Source of the DNA: Paenibacillus mangrovi
GTDB taxonomy: Bacteria; Bacillota; Bacilli; Paenibacillales; Paenibacillaceae
Direction of reading: 5' to 3'
NCBI RefSeq assembly: GCF_022898935.1
Contig: NZ_JALIRP010000003.1
Span: 1 to 64,000 of the forward strand
DNA length: 64,000 nt
In this document: positions 26,037 to 35,854 of the stretch, one piece after another
Numbering within the stretch: position 1 is the stretch's first letter
Layout of the letters: each line of letters starts with the position of its first letter
The notes under the pieces: generated by a model
Database searches by the model: none
What the model was told of the DNA's origin: nothing
Seen by the model: only the letters and a program-made list of their open reading frames with translations
Position numbers and translations under genes: made by a program

Positions 26037-27131
26037 TTACAGCTCGTTGTTATAGTTGAGTCCCTGCTTACTCTCGTAACGCTCCATAGCAAGCTCAATC
26101 ATCCGGTCGAGCAGTGCCCGGTAACTCAGGCCCGTCTCTCTCCACAACAGCGGATACATGCTGTACGGCGTAAAGCCCGGCATCGTATTGACCTCGTTAA
26201 TCAAAATCGCGCCGTCAGACTTGCGGAGGAAAAAGTCGGCTCGCGTGATGCCGCTGCCTTCAATCGCCTGAAATGCGATCAGAGCCGCTTCACGCAAACG
26301 GTCGGCTACTTCCGAATCCAGCGCGGCTGGAATCACCATCTCCGACTGGCCGTCGGTGTATTTGGCTGCGTAGTCATAATAATCTGCGGAGGATACAATC
26401 TCGCCGGGTACCGAAGCCATCGGTTCCTGGTTGCCAAGAACGGCGACCTCCACTTCACGTGCATCGACGAACTCCTCAACAATAACCTTCACATCGTAGC
26501 GGAATGCCAGTTCAACTGCATGTTCCAGCTCCTCACGGTTTCTGGCCTTGGAAATCCCTACGCTTGATCCAAGATTGGCCGGTTTGACAAAACATGGGTA
26601 GCCCAGATCGTCCTCTACGCCCATGATTAGATTAAAGCTGCTTTGTTCCCATTGAGACTTGGTGAAGTAGCGGAAACAGCATTGTGGAAGTCCTGCCTGC
26701 GCGAACAGCTTTTTCATCACGACCTTATCCATTCCGGCTGCCGATGCCAGCACTCCTGCGCCTACATACGGTATGTTTGCCATTTCGAACAGGCCCTGAA
26801 TGGTTCCGTCCTCGCCAAAGGTTCCGTGAAGAAGCGGGAACATTAGATCTACCGCAGCTTCCCCGCCGTACAAACGGCTAAAGATGGCGCTGAGCGCTCC
26901 TTCGGTTCCTTCACTGTCATGCTCCAGCTTCAGCATCTCCACCTTGTCGAGAGGCGCAGAAAGCGTGCCGCCCTTTCTCCATTCCCCCTGCTTCGTGATG
27001 TAGAACGGAATCAGCTCATATTTATCGTAATCAAAGGCGTTCATAACCGCAAAAGCCGTTTGCAGCGACACCTCGTGCTCACCTGATTTGCCGCCGTATA
27101 CAAGCCCTACGATTGTTTTGTTGTTCCCCAT
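26037..27131 (-). CDS. ddl: D-alanine--D-alanine ligase
   Basis: A 364-residue ATP-grasp ligase making D-Ala-D-Ala for peptidoglycan. Visible features are VGLVYGGKSGEHEVSLQTA at the N-terminus, the HGTFGEDGTIQG segment, FVKPANLGSSVGISKA (ATP-binding lysine) and VEEFVDAREVEVAVLG. The omega-loop motif YYDYAAKYTDG has Tyr as in D-Ala-adding ligases, and INEVNTMPGFTPYSMYP holds the metal ligands. The presence of the Y-x-K-Y loop argues against a D-Ala-D-Lac (VanA-type) ligase. The start has GAGAGAGG upstream. It is probably monocistronic. Confidence 0.97.
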   Translation of the reverse strand: MGNNKTIVGLVYGGKSGEHEVSLQTAFAVMNAFDYDKYELIPFYITKQGEWRKGGTLSAPLDKVEMLKLEHDSEGTEGALSAIFSRLYGGEAAVDLMFPLLHGTFGEDGTIQGLFEMANIPYVGAGVLASAAGMDKVVMKKLFAQAGLPQCCFRYFTKSQWEQSSFNLIMGVEDDLGYPCFVKPANLGSSVGISKARNREELEHAVELAFRYDVKVIVEEFVDAREVEVAVLGNQEPMASVPGEIVSSADYYDYAAKYTDGQSEMVIPAALDSEVADRLREAALIAFQAIEGSGITRADFFLRKSDGAILINEVNTMPGFTPYSMYPLLWRETGLSYRALLDRMIELAMERYESKQGLNYNNEL

Positions 27132-27201
27132 GCCTAACCTCTCTCTTTTCCACTGTATTGCAGGCTGCTCCTGCTGTCGTACTCATTAACATTATAACGC
27201 T

Positions 27202-28221
27202 CTAGAAGTAGTCCGGGATATGCAAAAAACGGTATACGGTATTTTCGTTCCATGCATAGGAATCCTTATAATCCCAGTAACGGTGTTTGCTGCTGACTGT
27301 GTGCGCATTCACCAGCGGCTGCCCACCGGCATCGAAAGCGGTCACAATCGTCGAATGCTGGAAGGAACCGTTTCCGTCCCAGTCATAAAAAATAACATCG
27401 CCCAGCATGAGCTGCTCCGGACGCTCCACAATTTCACCTCGCAGCCCCCAGGTACCTGCTGTGAGGTATCTTGCCAGTGAGTTGGATACAGCCCAACTGT
27501 AGCTCCACCATTCCTTGCCACTTACATATCCTTTGTACCACCAGCCCGCTTCTCTTTTACCAGTATAGTTGATTGGCGCATCCCCTGCAAAGAGACATTG
27601 AGAGACATAACTGGTGCAATCCACATCGAATTTAGAAAACTCAGGATTATAGGAATTCCACCATTTATCAGCATATGCCGCCGCTTCCTCGCGCCGGTAA
27701 CGGACAGTCTTGCGACCAATGCCGCCACCTTGGAGAATATAGGTATTCAGATACGGTTGTGGACTGCTGTTCGGTTGCTGAAAGGTATAATCCTGAGTTG
27801 CGTCCGGTGCGTTCGTACCCGCTGCCATCGGATGCTTTTCTGGCGTAAGATGCTCCACGGATACAATTACCCAGTCATCCCCGTCGTGAATGAGCGTCAG
27901 GCGTTCCCGCTGGACTATTTCCTCCATATGGTTCACTCCGCCTTTTTCATAAAAAAGCTGCACATAGAGCTGCACATCAATAACCGCCTGATCCGGCGTA
28001 TCCTGGATCGTCCTAAGCAGCTTGGCCCTCGTTTCGCTGCGCAGCGGCCGGGCTCCCCGTTCTGCATACCACTCTGAAAGACGGGAGGAACGCTCTGCCC
28101 TCGCCATCAGGTAGGCCGGATCGGTGACCACCTGCTGCACATGCTGCGATCTGTAGTCGATTTGATGCTGGTTATATTGATTCACATAGGTGTAGAGTGT
28201 CTGTTTCCATTCCTTCTCCAT
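27202..28221 (-). CDS. Amidase-domain protein (putative amidase_6 family)
   Basis: A 339-residue protein. The N-terminal 150 residues form a helical/SnoaL-like region common in this family. The C-terminal papain-like domain has the catalytic Cys in DVDCTSYVSQCL, a Trp-rich stretch (WWYKGYVSGKEWWSYSW), GDVIFYDWDG and the His in FQHSTIV. Such proteins are annotated as putative cell-wall amidases in Bacillales. No signal peptide is apparent, so it may act in the mother cell or spore; that is inference. The start has GAGAGGGGAA upstream. It is divergent from acnA. Confidence 0.88.
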   Translation of the reverse strand: MEKEWKQTLYTYVNQYNQHQIDYRSQHVQQVVTDPAYLMARAERSSRLSEWYAERGARPLRSETRAKLLRTIQDTPDQAVIDVQLYVQLFYEKGGVNHMEEIVQRERLTLIHDGDDWVIVSVEHLTPEKHPMAAGTNAPDATQDYTFQQPNSSPQPYLNTYILQGGGIGRKTVRYRREEAAAYADKWWNSYNPEFSKFDVDCTSYVSQCLFAGDAPINYTGKREAGWWYKGYVSGKEWWSYSWAVSNSLARYLTAGTWGLRGEIVERPEQLMLGDVIFYDWDGNGSFQHSTIVTAFDAGGQPLVNAHTVSSKHRYWDYKDSYAWNENTVYRFLHIPDYF

Positions 28222-28507
28222 CCGCTCTATTCCCCTCTCATTTCCGTTACTTGCGGCCGTTATAAGCCTGAAGAATGCCAGACTTCCACATGGAACGGCC
28301 TCTTACTTATACATATATGAAAATAAACGAGCCGCTATGAGCCGCAGTTGATTTTAGGTTTTATACAGAAGCTGCCAGGAAAGAATATATGGAGCGGTCT
28401 TGTGAGGCACGAATCATAGGCGTTATAACGATTTGGGGCGCTAGCAGCATTCATTTCGAGGCCTAAAAATCCACCCTTTCGTTCATATAAATAGACGCAA
28501 AAAACAC

Positions 28508-28536
28508 TTTACTCCCCGGCTTGTAAACGGTATACT
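28508..28536 (+). promoter_or_regulatory. Probable acnA promoter
   Basis: -35 TTTACT (28508-28513), 17-nt spacer and -10 TATACT (28531-28536). The leader to the acnA ATG is about 130 nt and contains the inverted repeat at 28566-28582. The rest of the 450-nt gap (28222-28500) shows no gene. Confidence 0.6.
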
Positions 28537-28565
28537 AAAAACAAACCTCACTATTTTGAAATTAC

Positions 28566-28582
28566 GTTTCATCTAGTGAAAC
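28566..28582. promoter_or_regulatory. IclR-type operator-like palindrome in the acnA leader
   Basis: GTTTCA-TCTAG-TGAAAC, a perfect 6-bp dyad with a 5-nt centre, lies about 24-40 nt downstream of the predicted acnA start. The same half-sites and spacing occur at 36618-36634 in front of the IclR gene of this window. Role as an operator is inferred. Confidence 0.5.
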
Positions 28583-28674
28583 AAGGAACGGCAAAGTGAT
28601 TGCCCTATCGCTCATCACACAAGCCATCCCATTTTAAAATGTTCATTAGACCACATTCTTAAGGAGGTATATGT

Positions 28675-31389
28675 ATGACAGCAAAGGATCAGTTCAACAC
28701 AGCCCGCAGTTTGGAAGTCGGCGGCAAAAGCTACCGTTACCACAGCCTGCAGGCCCTCGAAGAACAGGGAATCGGCAGTATTTCCAAGCTCCCGTTCTCC
28801 ATTAAAGTGCTTCTGGAGGCCGCTGTCCGCCAGTTCGACGGACGCGCCATTACCGAGGAGCATGTCAACCAGCTGGCAAAATGGAATGAAGGATTAGGCA
28901 GCGACAAAGAAGTTCCTTTCATCCCTGCCCGTATTGTACTTCAAGACTTCACCGGCGTACCGGTTGTCGTCGATCTTGCAGCTATGCGCGACACCGTAAA
29001 AAAAGCAGGCGGAGATCCGAAGAAGATCAATCCGCTCGTACCGGTCGACCTCGTTATTGACCACTCCGTTATGGTCGACGCGTTCGGAACGCCCGAAGCG
29101 CTGAACTATAACATGGAAGTCGAATTCGAACGCAACGAGGAGCGTTACCGCTTCCTTCGCTGGGCACAAACTGCATTCAACAATTTCCGTGCGGTTCCTC
29201 CAGCTACGGGTATCGTTCACCAGGTTAACCTGGAGTATCTCGCTTCCGTAGCAGCAACCAAAACCATCGACGGCGAGACGGTTGTATATCCGGACTCTCT
29301 GGTAGGTACGGACTCTCATACCACGATGATCAACGGTCTCGGCGTTGTCGGCTGGGGCGTTGGCGGTATCGAGGCGGAAGCCGGCATGCTCGGACAGCCG
29401 CTGTACTTCGTCACTCCTGACGTTGTCGGCTTCAAGCTGACTGGCAGCCTGAAAGAAGGCGCTACGGCAACAGACCTCGCCCTGACTGTTACGCAAATAC
29501 TGCGTAAAAAAGGCGTTGTCGGCAAATTCGTTGAGTTCTTCGGCCCTGGCCTTGCTAGCATCAGCCTGGCAGACCGCGCTACCGTGGCTAACATGGCTCC
29601 TGAATACGGCGCGACAGTCGGCTTCTTCCCAGTTGACAGCGAGACGCTGGCTTACCTGCGCAGCACAGGCCGCTCCGACGAGCAAGTTGAGCTGGTTGAA
29701 GCCTACTATAAAGCTCAAAACATGTTCCGCACAGCCGATACAGAAGATCCTGAGTTCACGGACGTGATTGAACTTGATCTGGCTACCGTCGTACCAAGCC
29801 TTGCTGGACCTAAACGTCCGCAGGACCGTATCGAGCTGACCAACATGAAACAATCCTTCAACGATATCATCCGCACACCGATCGAAAAAGGTGGATACGG
29901 CCTCAGCGATGAGAAAATTGAAGAGAAAGTAACCGTGAAGCATAAAGACGGATCCACCGAAGAAATGGGAGCCGGCGCAGTCGTGATCGCCGCGATCACA
30001 AGCTGTACCAACACTTCCAACCCTAGCGTTATGCTGGGCGCTGGCATTCTGGCGAAAAAAGCGGTTGAACGCGGCCTGACCAAACCAGGCTACGTGAAGA
30101 GCAGCTTGACTCCAGGCTCCCTTGTGGTAACCGATTACCTGAAAAAAGCAGGCCTGCTGGAATCTCTTGAAGCCCTCGGCTTCTACGTTGCTGGCTACGG
30201 CTGTGCGACATGTATCGGTAACTCCGGTCCGCTTCCGGATGAAGTGAGCCAAGCGATTGCCGACAACGACATGACGGTAGCTGCCGTTCTGTCCGGTAAC
30301 CGTAACTTTGAAGGTCGTGTCCATGCACAGGTTAAAGCCAACTACCTGGCTTCGCCTCCACTCGTGGTTGCGTACGCGTTGGCAGGAACTGTAAACATCG
30401 ATCTGCAAAACGATCCGATCGGCTACGACCAACAGAACCAGCCTGTATATCTGAAAGATATCTGGCCAACAAACGAAGAAATCAAAGAAGCGATCAGCAT
30501 GTCCCTTAACGCGGAAATGTTCCGTGAGAAATACGCGAACGTATTTACCGCTAACGAGCGCTGGAACGCTATTCCGGTTCCGGAAGGCGAGCTGTATGAG
30601 TGGGATGAAAAATCCACTTACATCCAAAACCCTCCGTTCTTTGAGAACTTGGGTACCGAGCTTAACGACATCAAAGATATCAAAGATTCTAACGTGCTTG
30701 CCCTTCTGGGAGATTCCGTCACTACTGACCATATCTCTCCTGCAGGCAACATCTCGCCAACCAGCCCTGCAGGTCTCTACCTGAAAGAGCATGGCGTAGA
30801 GCGCAAAGACTTCAACTCCTACGGCTCCCGCCGCGGTAACCATGAAGTCATGATGCGCGGCACATTCGCGAACATCCGGATCCGCAACCAGGTTGCTCCT
30901 GGTACGGAAGGCGGCGTAACGACTTACCTGCCTACGGATGAAGTCATGTCCATTTACGATGCTTCCATGAAGTATCAAAGCGGCGACCGCAACCTCGTCG
31001 TGATCGCAGGCAAGGAATACGGCACAGGAAGCTCTCGTGACTGGGCTGCCAAAGGTACCTTCCTCCTGGGTGTCAAAGCGGTTATCGCTGAGAGCTTCGA
31101 ACGGATCCATCGCAGCAACCTGGTGGGCATGGGGGTTCTTCCGCTGCAATTCCAGGACGGCAATAGCTGGAAGAGCCTCGGTCTGACAGGCAAAGAAACG
31201 TTCGATATCGTAGGACTTAGCAATGACGTGAAGCCAGGTCAAACCCTGACCGTTACAGCGACCCGCGAAGACGGCACGAAGTTCGAATTCCCTGTGACTG
31301 CCCGTCTGGACAGTATGGTGGACGTGGACTACTACCATAACGGCGGTATTCTGCAAACCGTGCTTCGTCAAATGATCGCTAATCAATAA
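28675..31389 (+). CDS. acnA: Aconitate hydratase A
   Basis: A 904-residue [4Fe-4S] TCA-cycle enzyme interconverting citrate and isocitrate; the B. subtilis homologue (CitB) is also an iron-responsive RNA-binding protein. Motifs include [36 protein letters not shown], the cluster Cys in [15 protein letters not shown], and [14 protein letters not shown] with the other two ligands. The C-terminal swivel domain has [20 protein letters not shown] and [10 protein letters not shown] with the catalytic Ser. The length is typical. A strong AAGGAGG precedes the ATG. It is monocistronic with its own promoter and terminator. Confidence 0.99.
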   Translation: MTAKDQFNTARSLEVGGKSYRYHSLQALEEQGIGSISKLPFSIKVLLEAAVRQFDGRAITEEHVNQLAKWNEGLGSDKEVPFIPARIVLQDFTGVPVVVDLAAMRDTVKKAGGDPKKINPLVPVDLVIDHSVMVDAFGTPEALNYNMEVEFERNEERYRFLRWAQTAFNNFRAVPPATGIVHQVNLEYLASVAATKTIDGETVVYPDSLVGTDSHTTMINGLGVVGWGVGGIEAEAGMLGQPLYFVTPDVVGFKLTGSLKEGATATDLALTVTQILRKKGVVGKFVEFFGPGLASISLADRATVANMAPEYGATVGFFPVDSETLAYLRSTGRSDEQVELVEAYYKAQNMFRTADTEDPEFTDVIELDLATVVPSLAGPKRPQDRIELTNMKQSFNDIIRTPIEKGGYGLSDEKIEEKVTVKHKDGSTEEMGAGAVVIAAITSCTNTSNPSVMLGAGILAKKAVERGLTKPGYVKSSLTPGSLVVTDYLKKAGLLESLEALGFYVAGYGCATCIGNSGPLPDEVSQAIADNDMTVAAVLSGNRNFEGRVHAQVKANYLASPPLVVAYALAGTVNIDLQNDPIGYDQQNQPVYLKDIWPTNEEIKEAISMSLNAEMFREKYANVFTANERWNAIPVPEGELYEWDEKSTYIQNPPFFENLGTELNDIKDIKDSNVLALLGDSVTTDHISPAGNISPTSPAGLYLKEHGVERKDFNSYGSRRGNHEVMMRGTFANIRIRNQVAPGTEGGVTTYLPTDEVMSIYDASMKYQSGDRNLVVIAGKEYGTGSSRDWAAKGTFLLGVKAVIAESFERIHRSNLVGMGVLPLQFQDGNSWKSLGLTGKETFDIVGLSNDVKPGQTLTVTATREDGTKFEFPVTARLDSMVDVDYYHNGGILQTVLRQMIANQ

Positions 31390-31413
31390 TTCAGATTTCC
31401 CTTATATCTTCAT

Positions 31414-31462
31414 AAAAGGCGTCCTAAAGCCATATTAAACGGCTTTAGGACGCCTTTTTTTG
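31414..31462 (+). terminator. Terminator of acnA
   Basis: Perfect stem AAAGGCGTCCTAAAGCC / GGCTTTAGGACGCCTTT (17 bp) with a 9-nt loop and T7, 25 nt after the acnA stop. Confidence 0.95.
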
Positions 31463-31485
31463 CTGCCTGTCTATCGGAGTCCGAT

Positions 31486-31750
31486 ATGATCAAACCGGTT
31501 GCCGATCCGTTCACGCATTTGATGCAGTATCCCTTGTCTCCACTAAAACCCAAAATTCCATTTAACGTTCGAAAGAGGCGCGTAAACAGAATAAGAGCCG
31601 GGTATGAAAAGCATGTTCTCGCATACATAAGTCTTAGGAAGACAAAATTAAGGACCTGATAAACTCGCTTATCCCTCCTTATGCGTGGCCTCCCCTTCCA
31701 CCATAAGATCTTTCGCAAAAGAGCGGCTGCTTAGGCAGTCGCTCTTTTTA
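31486..31750 (+). other. Gap with a weak short ORF and a terminator hairpin
   Basis: An ATG at 31486 preceded by GGAG opens 57 codons to a TGA at 31657-31659. The product is basic and resembles nothing I know, so it is unlikely to be functional. At 31717-31748, AAAAGAGCGGCTGC and GGCAGTCGCTCTTTT form a good hairpin with T-runs on both strands and no obvious gene of its own. The terminator hints at a lost or very small transcript here. Confidence 0.3.
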
Positions 31751-31772
31751 ACGTGACTGCTTGTCTACACTA

Positions 31773-31817
31773 TTTACATTTCATTGTTCCATCTGTTATA
31801 TTTGTAGTATAACAGAT
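31773..31817 (+). promoter_or_regulatory. Promoter and operator of the GntR operon
   Basis: -35 TTTACA (31773-31778), 18-nt spacer and -10 TATATT (31797-31802). A perfect 10-bp inverted repeat, ATCTGTTATA-N7-TATAACAGAT (31791-31817), covers the -10 and the predicted start. This placement suits autorepression by the GntR protein encoded 40 nt downstream. Confidence 0.75.
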
Positions 31818-31856
31818 GATTTTTTTGAATCTAATGCTGAAAGAAGGGATCTTTAT

Positions 31857-32255
31857 ATGATCATCCGTCTGGATATGCAGTCGGACCTTCCCATTTACGC
31901 GCAGCTGATGAACCAGATTATCGAAGGCATTGCCAGCGGAAGCCTCAAGCCCGGGGAGGATTTGCCTTCGGTACGGAGTTTGGCTTCGGATATCGGCGTC
32001 AACCTGCATACGATTAATAAAGCCTACACGCTGCTGAAACAGGAAGGTTTCATCCAGATCCACCGCCAAAAGGGTGTCGTAGTCAATCCTGATGGCATGC
32101 CGGGAATTACTCCGGAGTATGAACAAAAGCAGGCTGAACAGCTCCGGCCGATGATCGCCGAGGCGATTTGCCGCAGCATGGATAAAGAGCGCCTGCTCCA
32201 AATCGTTGAATCGTTATATGAGGACATTTCGCACAGTGAAAAGGAGAATGCCTAA
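31857..32255 (+). CDS. GntR-family regulator (YtrA/YhcF type)
   Basis: A 132-residue short GntR protein. The winged helix is at residues about 10-75 (LPIYAQLMNQIIEGIASGSL, LPSVRSLASDIGVNLHTINK, the DNA-recognition helix, then GFIQIHRQKGVVV), followed by a short helical dimerisation tail. The size and lack of a ligand-binding domain fit the YtrA subfamily, which usually controls an adjacent membrane or ABC gene. The start is ATG 31857 with AGAAGGGATC upstream. The stop overlaps the next start (TAATG), indicating coupling. Confidence 0.93.
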   Translation: MIIRLDMQSDLPIYAQLMNQIIEGIASGSLKPGEDLPSVRSLASDIGVNLHTINKAYTLLKQEGFIQIHRQKGVVVNPDGMPGITPEYEQKQAEQLRPMIAEAICRSMDKERLLQIVESLYEDISHSEKENA

Positions 32256-33352
32256 TGTTTTGGATATCGGCTTTAATAATGGTTGCCATGTTCATCCCTA
32301 TCTCGATCATGCTGACTGCCATGCCTTTTCTCACCAGAGAAACCGTTAGCTTCGGTGTATCCGTAAGCGAGGAGATGTACTACAGCCCACAGCTCCGCCA
32401 GATGCGCAGACGGTATGCCTGGATCAGCGGAAGCTTGTATACCCTGCTGCTTCTGGCATGCCTATTCCTACTGCTGGGCACGGGTGAAAAGAGCCAACCC
32501 TATGTTCTAACTTTTTATATTTCGGTGGTATGCATCTGCTCTGCTGTCATCAACCTGATGTTTTACCTGAAGATGAAGAAGGCTAAAGCCGCCTTTCCGC
32601 AAGCGTCGATGCAAAGCGGCAGGATTGCAGTAGACACCAAGTTCCGCAGCCGAAAAATGACGATTTCAAACAAATGGTTTTTGCTTCATATTGGCGTAAT
32701 GCTCGTCAGTACAGTGCTTGCGGTGGTATATTACGATTCTTTCCCGTCTTCGCTCGCCATGAAATTCGATTGGCAGGGTAATGTCATCCGCTCCGTGCCC
32801 AAGTCCCTCCGGACAGTACTGGGTCTGAATCTGATGCAGCTGGTCATGATTGCGCTCTTTATGTTTATCAACTGGACGATTCTCAAAAGCAAACAGCAGA
32901 TCAATCCGGATCACCCCGAGCAATCGGCGGCGCAGAATGCAGTCTTCCGTCTCAGATGGTCCATGTTCAACGCAGTATCCGGGATGATCATGGTGCTCCT
33001 GTTTTCGTTGATCCAGCTGAATATGAGATATGAGGTTCAGGGAAGTATCCTGATGATTGTCAGCCTTTTGATGCCATCCCTGATCGTCATTATGGCTTTG
33101 GTTATCTCGCTTACCACCGGTCAAGGCGGACGCCGCATCGGCCGTCCTGCACTGGGCACGGGTACAACCGCCATCAATGACGACCGCTATTGGAAGCTGG
33201 GCTTAATCTATTTCAATCCCAGCGACCCGGCGATGTTTATCGAGAAACGGATGGGGATCGGCTGGACCATTAACTTCGCCAGACCTGCCGCTTGGTTGAT
33301 CATTGTGGGGATTTTGGTGATTGTGACTGCCGCAGGCTTTATCGTGAGTTAA
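32255..33352 (+). CDS. DUF1648/DUF5808-type membrane protein
   Basis: A 365-residue protein with about eight hydrophobic segments. The central part (YDSFPSSLAMKFDWQGNVIR) resembles the DUF1648/SdpI-like domain. The C-terminal DDRYWKLGLIYFNPSDPAMF and EKRMGIGWTINFARP match the DUF5808 pattern. It is translationally coupled to the upstream GntR gene and likely co-regulated by the palindrome at 31791-31817. Function is unknown; similar gene pairs occur widely in Firmicutes and some SdpI-like members give immunity to membrane toxins. Confidence 0.85.
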   Translation: MFWISALIMVAMFIPISIMLTAMPFLTRETVSFGVSVSEEMYYSPQLRQMRRRYAWISGSLYTLLLLACLFLLLGTGEKSQPYVLTFYISVVCICSAVINLMFYLKMKKAKAAFPQASMQSGRIAVDTKFRSRKMTISNKWFLLHIGVMLVSTVLAVVYYDSFPSSLAMKFDWQGNVIRSVPKSLRTVLGLNLMQLVMIALFMFINWTILKSKQQINPDHPEQSAAQNAVFRLRWSMFNAVSGMIMVLLFSLIQLNMRYEVQGSILMIVSLLMPSLIVIMALVISLTTGQGGRRIGRPALGTGTTAINDDRYWKLGLIYFNPSDPAMFIEKRMGIGWTINFARPAAWLIIVGILVIVTAAGFIVS

Positions 33353-33436
33353 CCGGCGCATTCACGGCCTATATCAATAGTTACACCATATACAGTTTTA
33401 CCGGCATCAGACATCTCGGATCTTTCATCAGTCAGA

Positions 33437-33721
33437 ATGAATCCAACTCACAGTAATACCCGGTTGGTGCTCATTTTGCAGCATACGCCGAGGCTGATTC
33501 TTCAAGGCGAAAACGACTGGCAGGTTACCATGCAGCAGTTTAACCAATGGAAAAGCGCACTGAAGGACCGCCGTGACGTAGAATTCAAGTCTTATCCGAA
33601 AATGACCCATCTGCTTACGGACTACGACCGCCTCTCTATTGGAGCAGAATACAACCAGCCGTCGAATGTTTCTTCTGAGCTCATTTCCGATATGGCAACT
33701 TGGATTCAGAAGCAGCATTAG
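33437..33721 (+). pseudogene. C-terminal remnant of an alpha/beta hydrolase
   Basis: The reading frame matches only the last quarter of an alpha/beta hydrolase (DUF3887/S9-like type): LILQGENDWQVTMQQFNQWK holds the acid residue region, SYPKMTHLL the catalytic His, and AEYNQPSNVS a family C-terminal motif. No nucleophile-Ser segment lies upstream; the frame before residue 20 is unrelated text reaching the stop of the preceding gene. A terminator follows directly. I read it as a 5'-deleted pseudogene. No ribosome site is convincing. Confidence 0.75.
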
Positions 33722-33750
33722 GGATAGATTTCCATTTCAATCTCTGGGAT

Positions 33751-33788
33751 AATGAACACAAGCCATAAGCTAGTGTTCATTTTCTTTA
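33751..33788 (+). terminator. Terminator after the hydrolase remnant
   Basis: AATGAACAC (33751-33759) pairs with GTGTTCATT (33773-33781), followed by TTCTTT. It probably belonged to the intact ancestor of the remnant. Confidence 0.65.
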
Positions 33789-33804
33789 TGGGAGGTCTTT
33801 ATCG

Positions 33805-35799
33805 ATGAGTGAAAAACGTGTGATGACAGCTGGTGACCTGTACCGCATGCAATGGGTCAGTGATCCTGCAGTCTCTCCTGAAAACGGTGCGACTGTGTAC
33901 ATACTGAAGTCGGTCAATAGTAAGCATGACGGCTACGTGACCCAAACCCGCATGATTCATCCGGATGGAAACGGAGACGTTCCATTTACCGCAGGTGAAC
34001 AGGACGGTGCTCCGCAGTGGTCTCCTGATGGTTCCCAGCTGGCCTTCCTCCGCAAAAAAGGCGATGCCCGCCAAGTATGGCTGATACCGGCCCATGGGGG
34101 CGAAGCGCAGGCCTTGACCGAGCTCAAGCATGGCGTAAGCGCATTCAAATGGTCGCCTGACGGCTTGGCGCTTCTCCTTAAGGCGGAGGCTCCAGATGCT
34201 GAAGAGACGTCCGAGGCCAAGGGCAAGGATGAAATCAACCTGCCCGAGGAAAAAATCGTGGACCGTATACGTTATAAGGCAGACGGCGTCGGCCTGATGA
34301 ACAACCGCAGAACTCATTTATTCGTTTTTGATATCGCTAACAAAAGCAATGAACAAATCACTGCTGGGGCTTTTGATGTCGGCGCGTTCGGATGGTCTCC
34401 AGATGGAGCTCAAATCGCCTATACCACAGAGCTCCCTACGGAAGAAATAACGGACGCCGATCTCAGATCTACCAATGATCTGTTTGTAACAGACCGGAAA
34501 GGCAGTACAGCACGCCAGCTGACGGACGGCAAGATCAGCATCGGACATGTCAGCTACACACCTGATGGCAAGCACATTTTGATGCTCGCCAATGATATGT
34601 CCTGCGGATATGCAACGCTGACCCGCATTTACCTCATCCCTGCGGATGGCGGAGAATACCGTGCACTGTATGCGGATCTGGATATTCAGCTTGGCCATAG
34701 CGCCGTCAGCGATATGCGCGCCGGTGCCGGTTCGCCTCCGGTATACAGCCCGGACCAACAATCCGTATATATCCAGGTCAGCCAAAATGGCCGTGTGGAA
34801 GTCGCCCGCTTCGCTCTCGACGGCTCGGACTTTGAAGTCATGGCCGGCGGGGACCGCGAGATTTACCAGTTTGCCCTTGCGCCAGATGGCCATCTCATCA
34901 TCGCGGCTGCCGATCCATTGCATCCGGGAGATCTGGTCCGGCTGAATCCGGCCAGCGGCCAGGAAACCCGCTTGACCAACTGCAATGCCAGTCTCTGGAG
35001 CGAGCTTCTGCTCAGTGAGCCGGAAGAATTCTGGTTCACGACCGGGGACCGCTGGCCGATGCAGGGCTGGATCATGAAGCCGATCGGCTTCAAGGAGGGC
35101 ACGAAGGTGCCAGCGGTGCTCGAAATCCATGGTGGACCGCAGGCCATGTACGGCCATACGTTCATGCATGAATTCCAACTGTTAGCCGCTGCCGGCTTTG
35201 CGGTCTTCTACACGAATCCGCGCGGCGGACACGGCTACGGCCAGGTACATGTGAACACGGTTCGCGGCGATTATGGCGGACGGGATTATCAGGATTTGAT
35301 GGAATTCACGGATTATGTCCTGAATACGTACGATTACGTGGACGGCTCCCGCCTCGGCGTAACCGGAGGAAGCTATGGCGGCTTTATGACCAACTGGATC
35401 ATCGGCCATACGGACCGTTTCCAGGCAGCAGTCACCCTGCGCTCCATCTCGAACTGGCTGTCGTTCTACGGCGTCAGCGATATCGGCTATCACTTTACCG
35501 AGGATCAAATCTGGGACAATCCCTGGGATGATGTAGAGAAGCTGTGGAAGCATTCTCCGCTGGCCTATGTGAAGAACGTGAATACGCCACTCCTCGTACT
35601 CCACGGCGAGCAGGACATGCGTTGTCCGATTGAGCAGGGCGAGCAGATGTTTGTTGCCTTGAAGCGCCTCGGCAAGAAAACGCAGTTGATCCGGTTCCCT
35701 GGCGCGGATCATAACCTGTCCCGAAGCGGCAACCCTCACCTGCGCACCAGACGTCTCAGCCATATCGTGCGCTGGTTTGAAGAGAATATTGAGAGATAA
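33805..35799 (+). CDS. S9-family serine peptidase (acylaminoacyl-peptidase/dipeptidyl-peptidase type)
   Basis: A 664-residue cytoplasmic prolyl-oligopeptidase-family enzyme. The N-terminal beta-propeller (residues to about 400) has repeated WSPDG-type blades (APQWSPDGSQLAF, FKWSPDGLALL, FGWSPDGAQIAY). The C-terminal alpha/beta hydrolase domain carries the nucleophile in VTGGSYGGFMTNW, the Asp in LHGEQDMRCP and the His in FPGADHNLSRSG. PAVLEIHGGPQAMYG supplies the oxyanion region. No signal peptide. The start has GGGAGG upstream. Substrate is not predictable beyond small peptides. Confidence 0.95.
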   Translation: MSEKRVMTAGDLYRMQWVSDPAVSPENGATVYILKSVNSKHDGYVTQTRMIHPDGNGDVPFTAGEQDGAPQWSPDGSQLAFLRKKGDARQVWLIPAHGGEAQALTELKHGVSAFKWSPDGLALLLKAEAPDAEETSEAKGKDEINLPEEKIVDRIRYKADGVGLMNNRRTHLFVFDIANKSNEQITAGAFDVGAFGWSPDGAQIAYTTELPTEEITDADLRSTNDLFVTDRKGSTARQLTDGKISIGHVSYTPDGKHILMLANDMSCGYATLTRIYLIPADGGEYRALYADLDIQLGHSAVSDMRAGAGSPPVYSPDQQSVYIQVSQNGRVEVARFALDGSDFEVMAGGDREIYQFALAPDGHLIIAAADPLHPGDLVRLNPASGQETRLTNCNASLWSELLLSEPEEFWFTTGDRWPMQGWIMKPIGFKEGTKVPAVLEIHGGPQAMYGHTFMHEFQLLAAAGFAVFYTNPRGGHGYGQVHVNTVRGDYGGRDYQDLMEFTDYVLNTYDYVDGSRLGVTGGSYGGFMTNWIIGHTDRFQAAVTLRSISNWLSFYGVSDIGYHFTEDQIWDNPWDDVEKLWKHSPLAYVKNVNTPLLVLHGEQDMRCPIEQGEQMFVALKRLGKKTQLIRFPGADHNLSRSGNPHLRTRRLSHIVRWFEENIER

Positions 35800-35811
35800 A
35801 GCACCACAAAC

Positions 35812-35852
35812 AAAGCCCGCTAAACCGTACCTCACGGCTTAGCGGGCTTTTC
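35812..35852. terminator. Bidirectional terminator between the S9 peptidase and IclR genes
   Basis: AAAGCCCGCTAA and TTAGCGGGCTTT arms (12 bp) enclose a loop with a CCGT/ACGG inner stem, between convergent stops. Confidence 0.88.
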
Positions 35853-35854
35853 AC

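Noticed and set aside
28894..31386. 830-codon open frame on the minus strand
   Set aside because: Antisense to acnA, created by its strong codon bias; the product has no domain resemblance, and acnA is certain.
31410..31718. 102-codon minus-strand ORF after acnA
   Set aside because: It starts in featureless DNA and ends inside the acnA terminator stem; composition is not protein-like.
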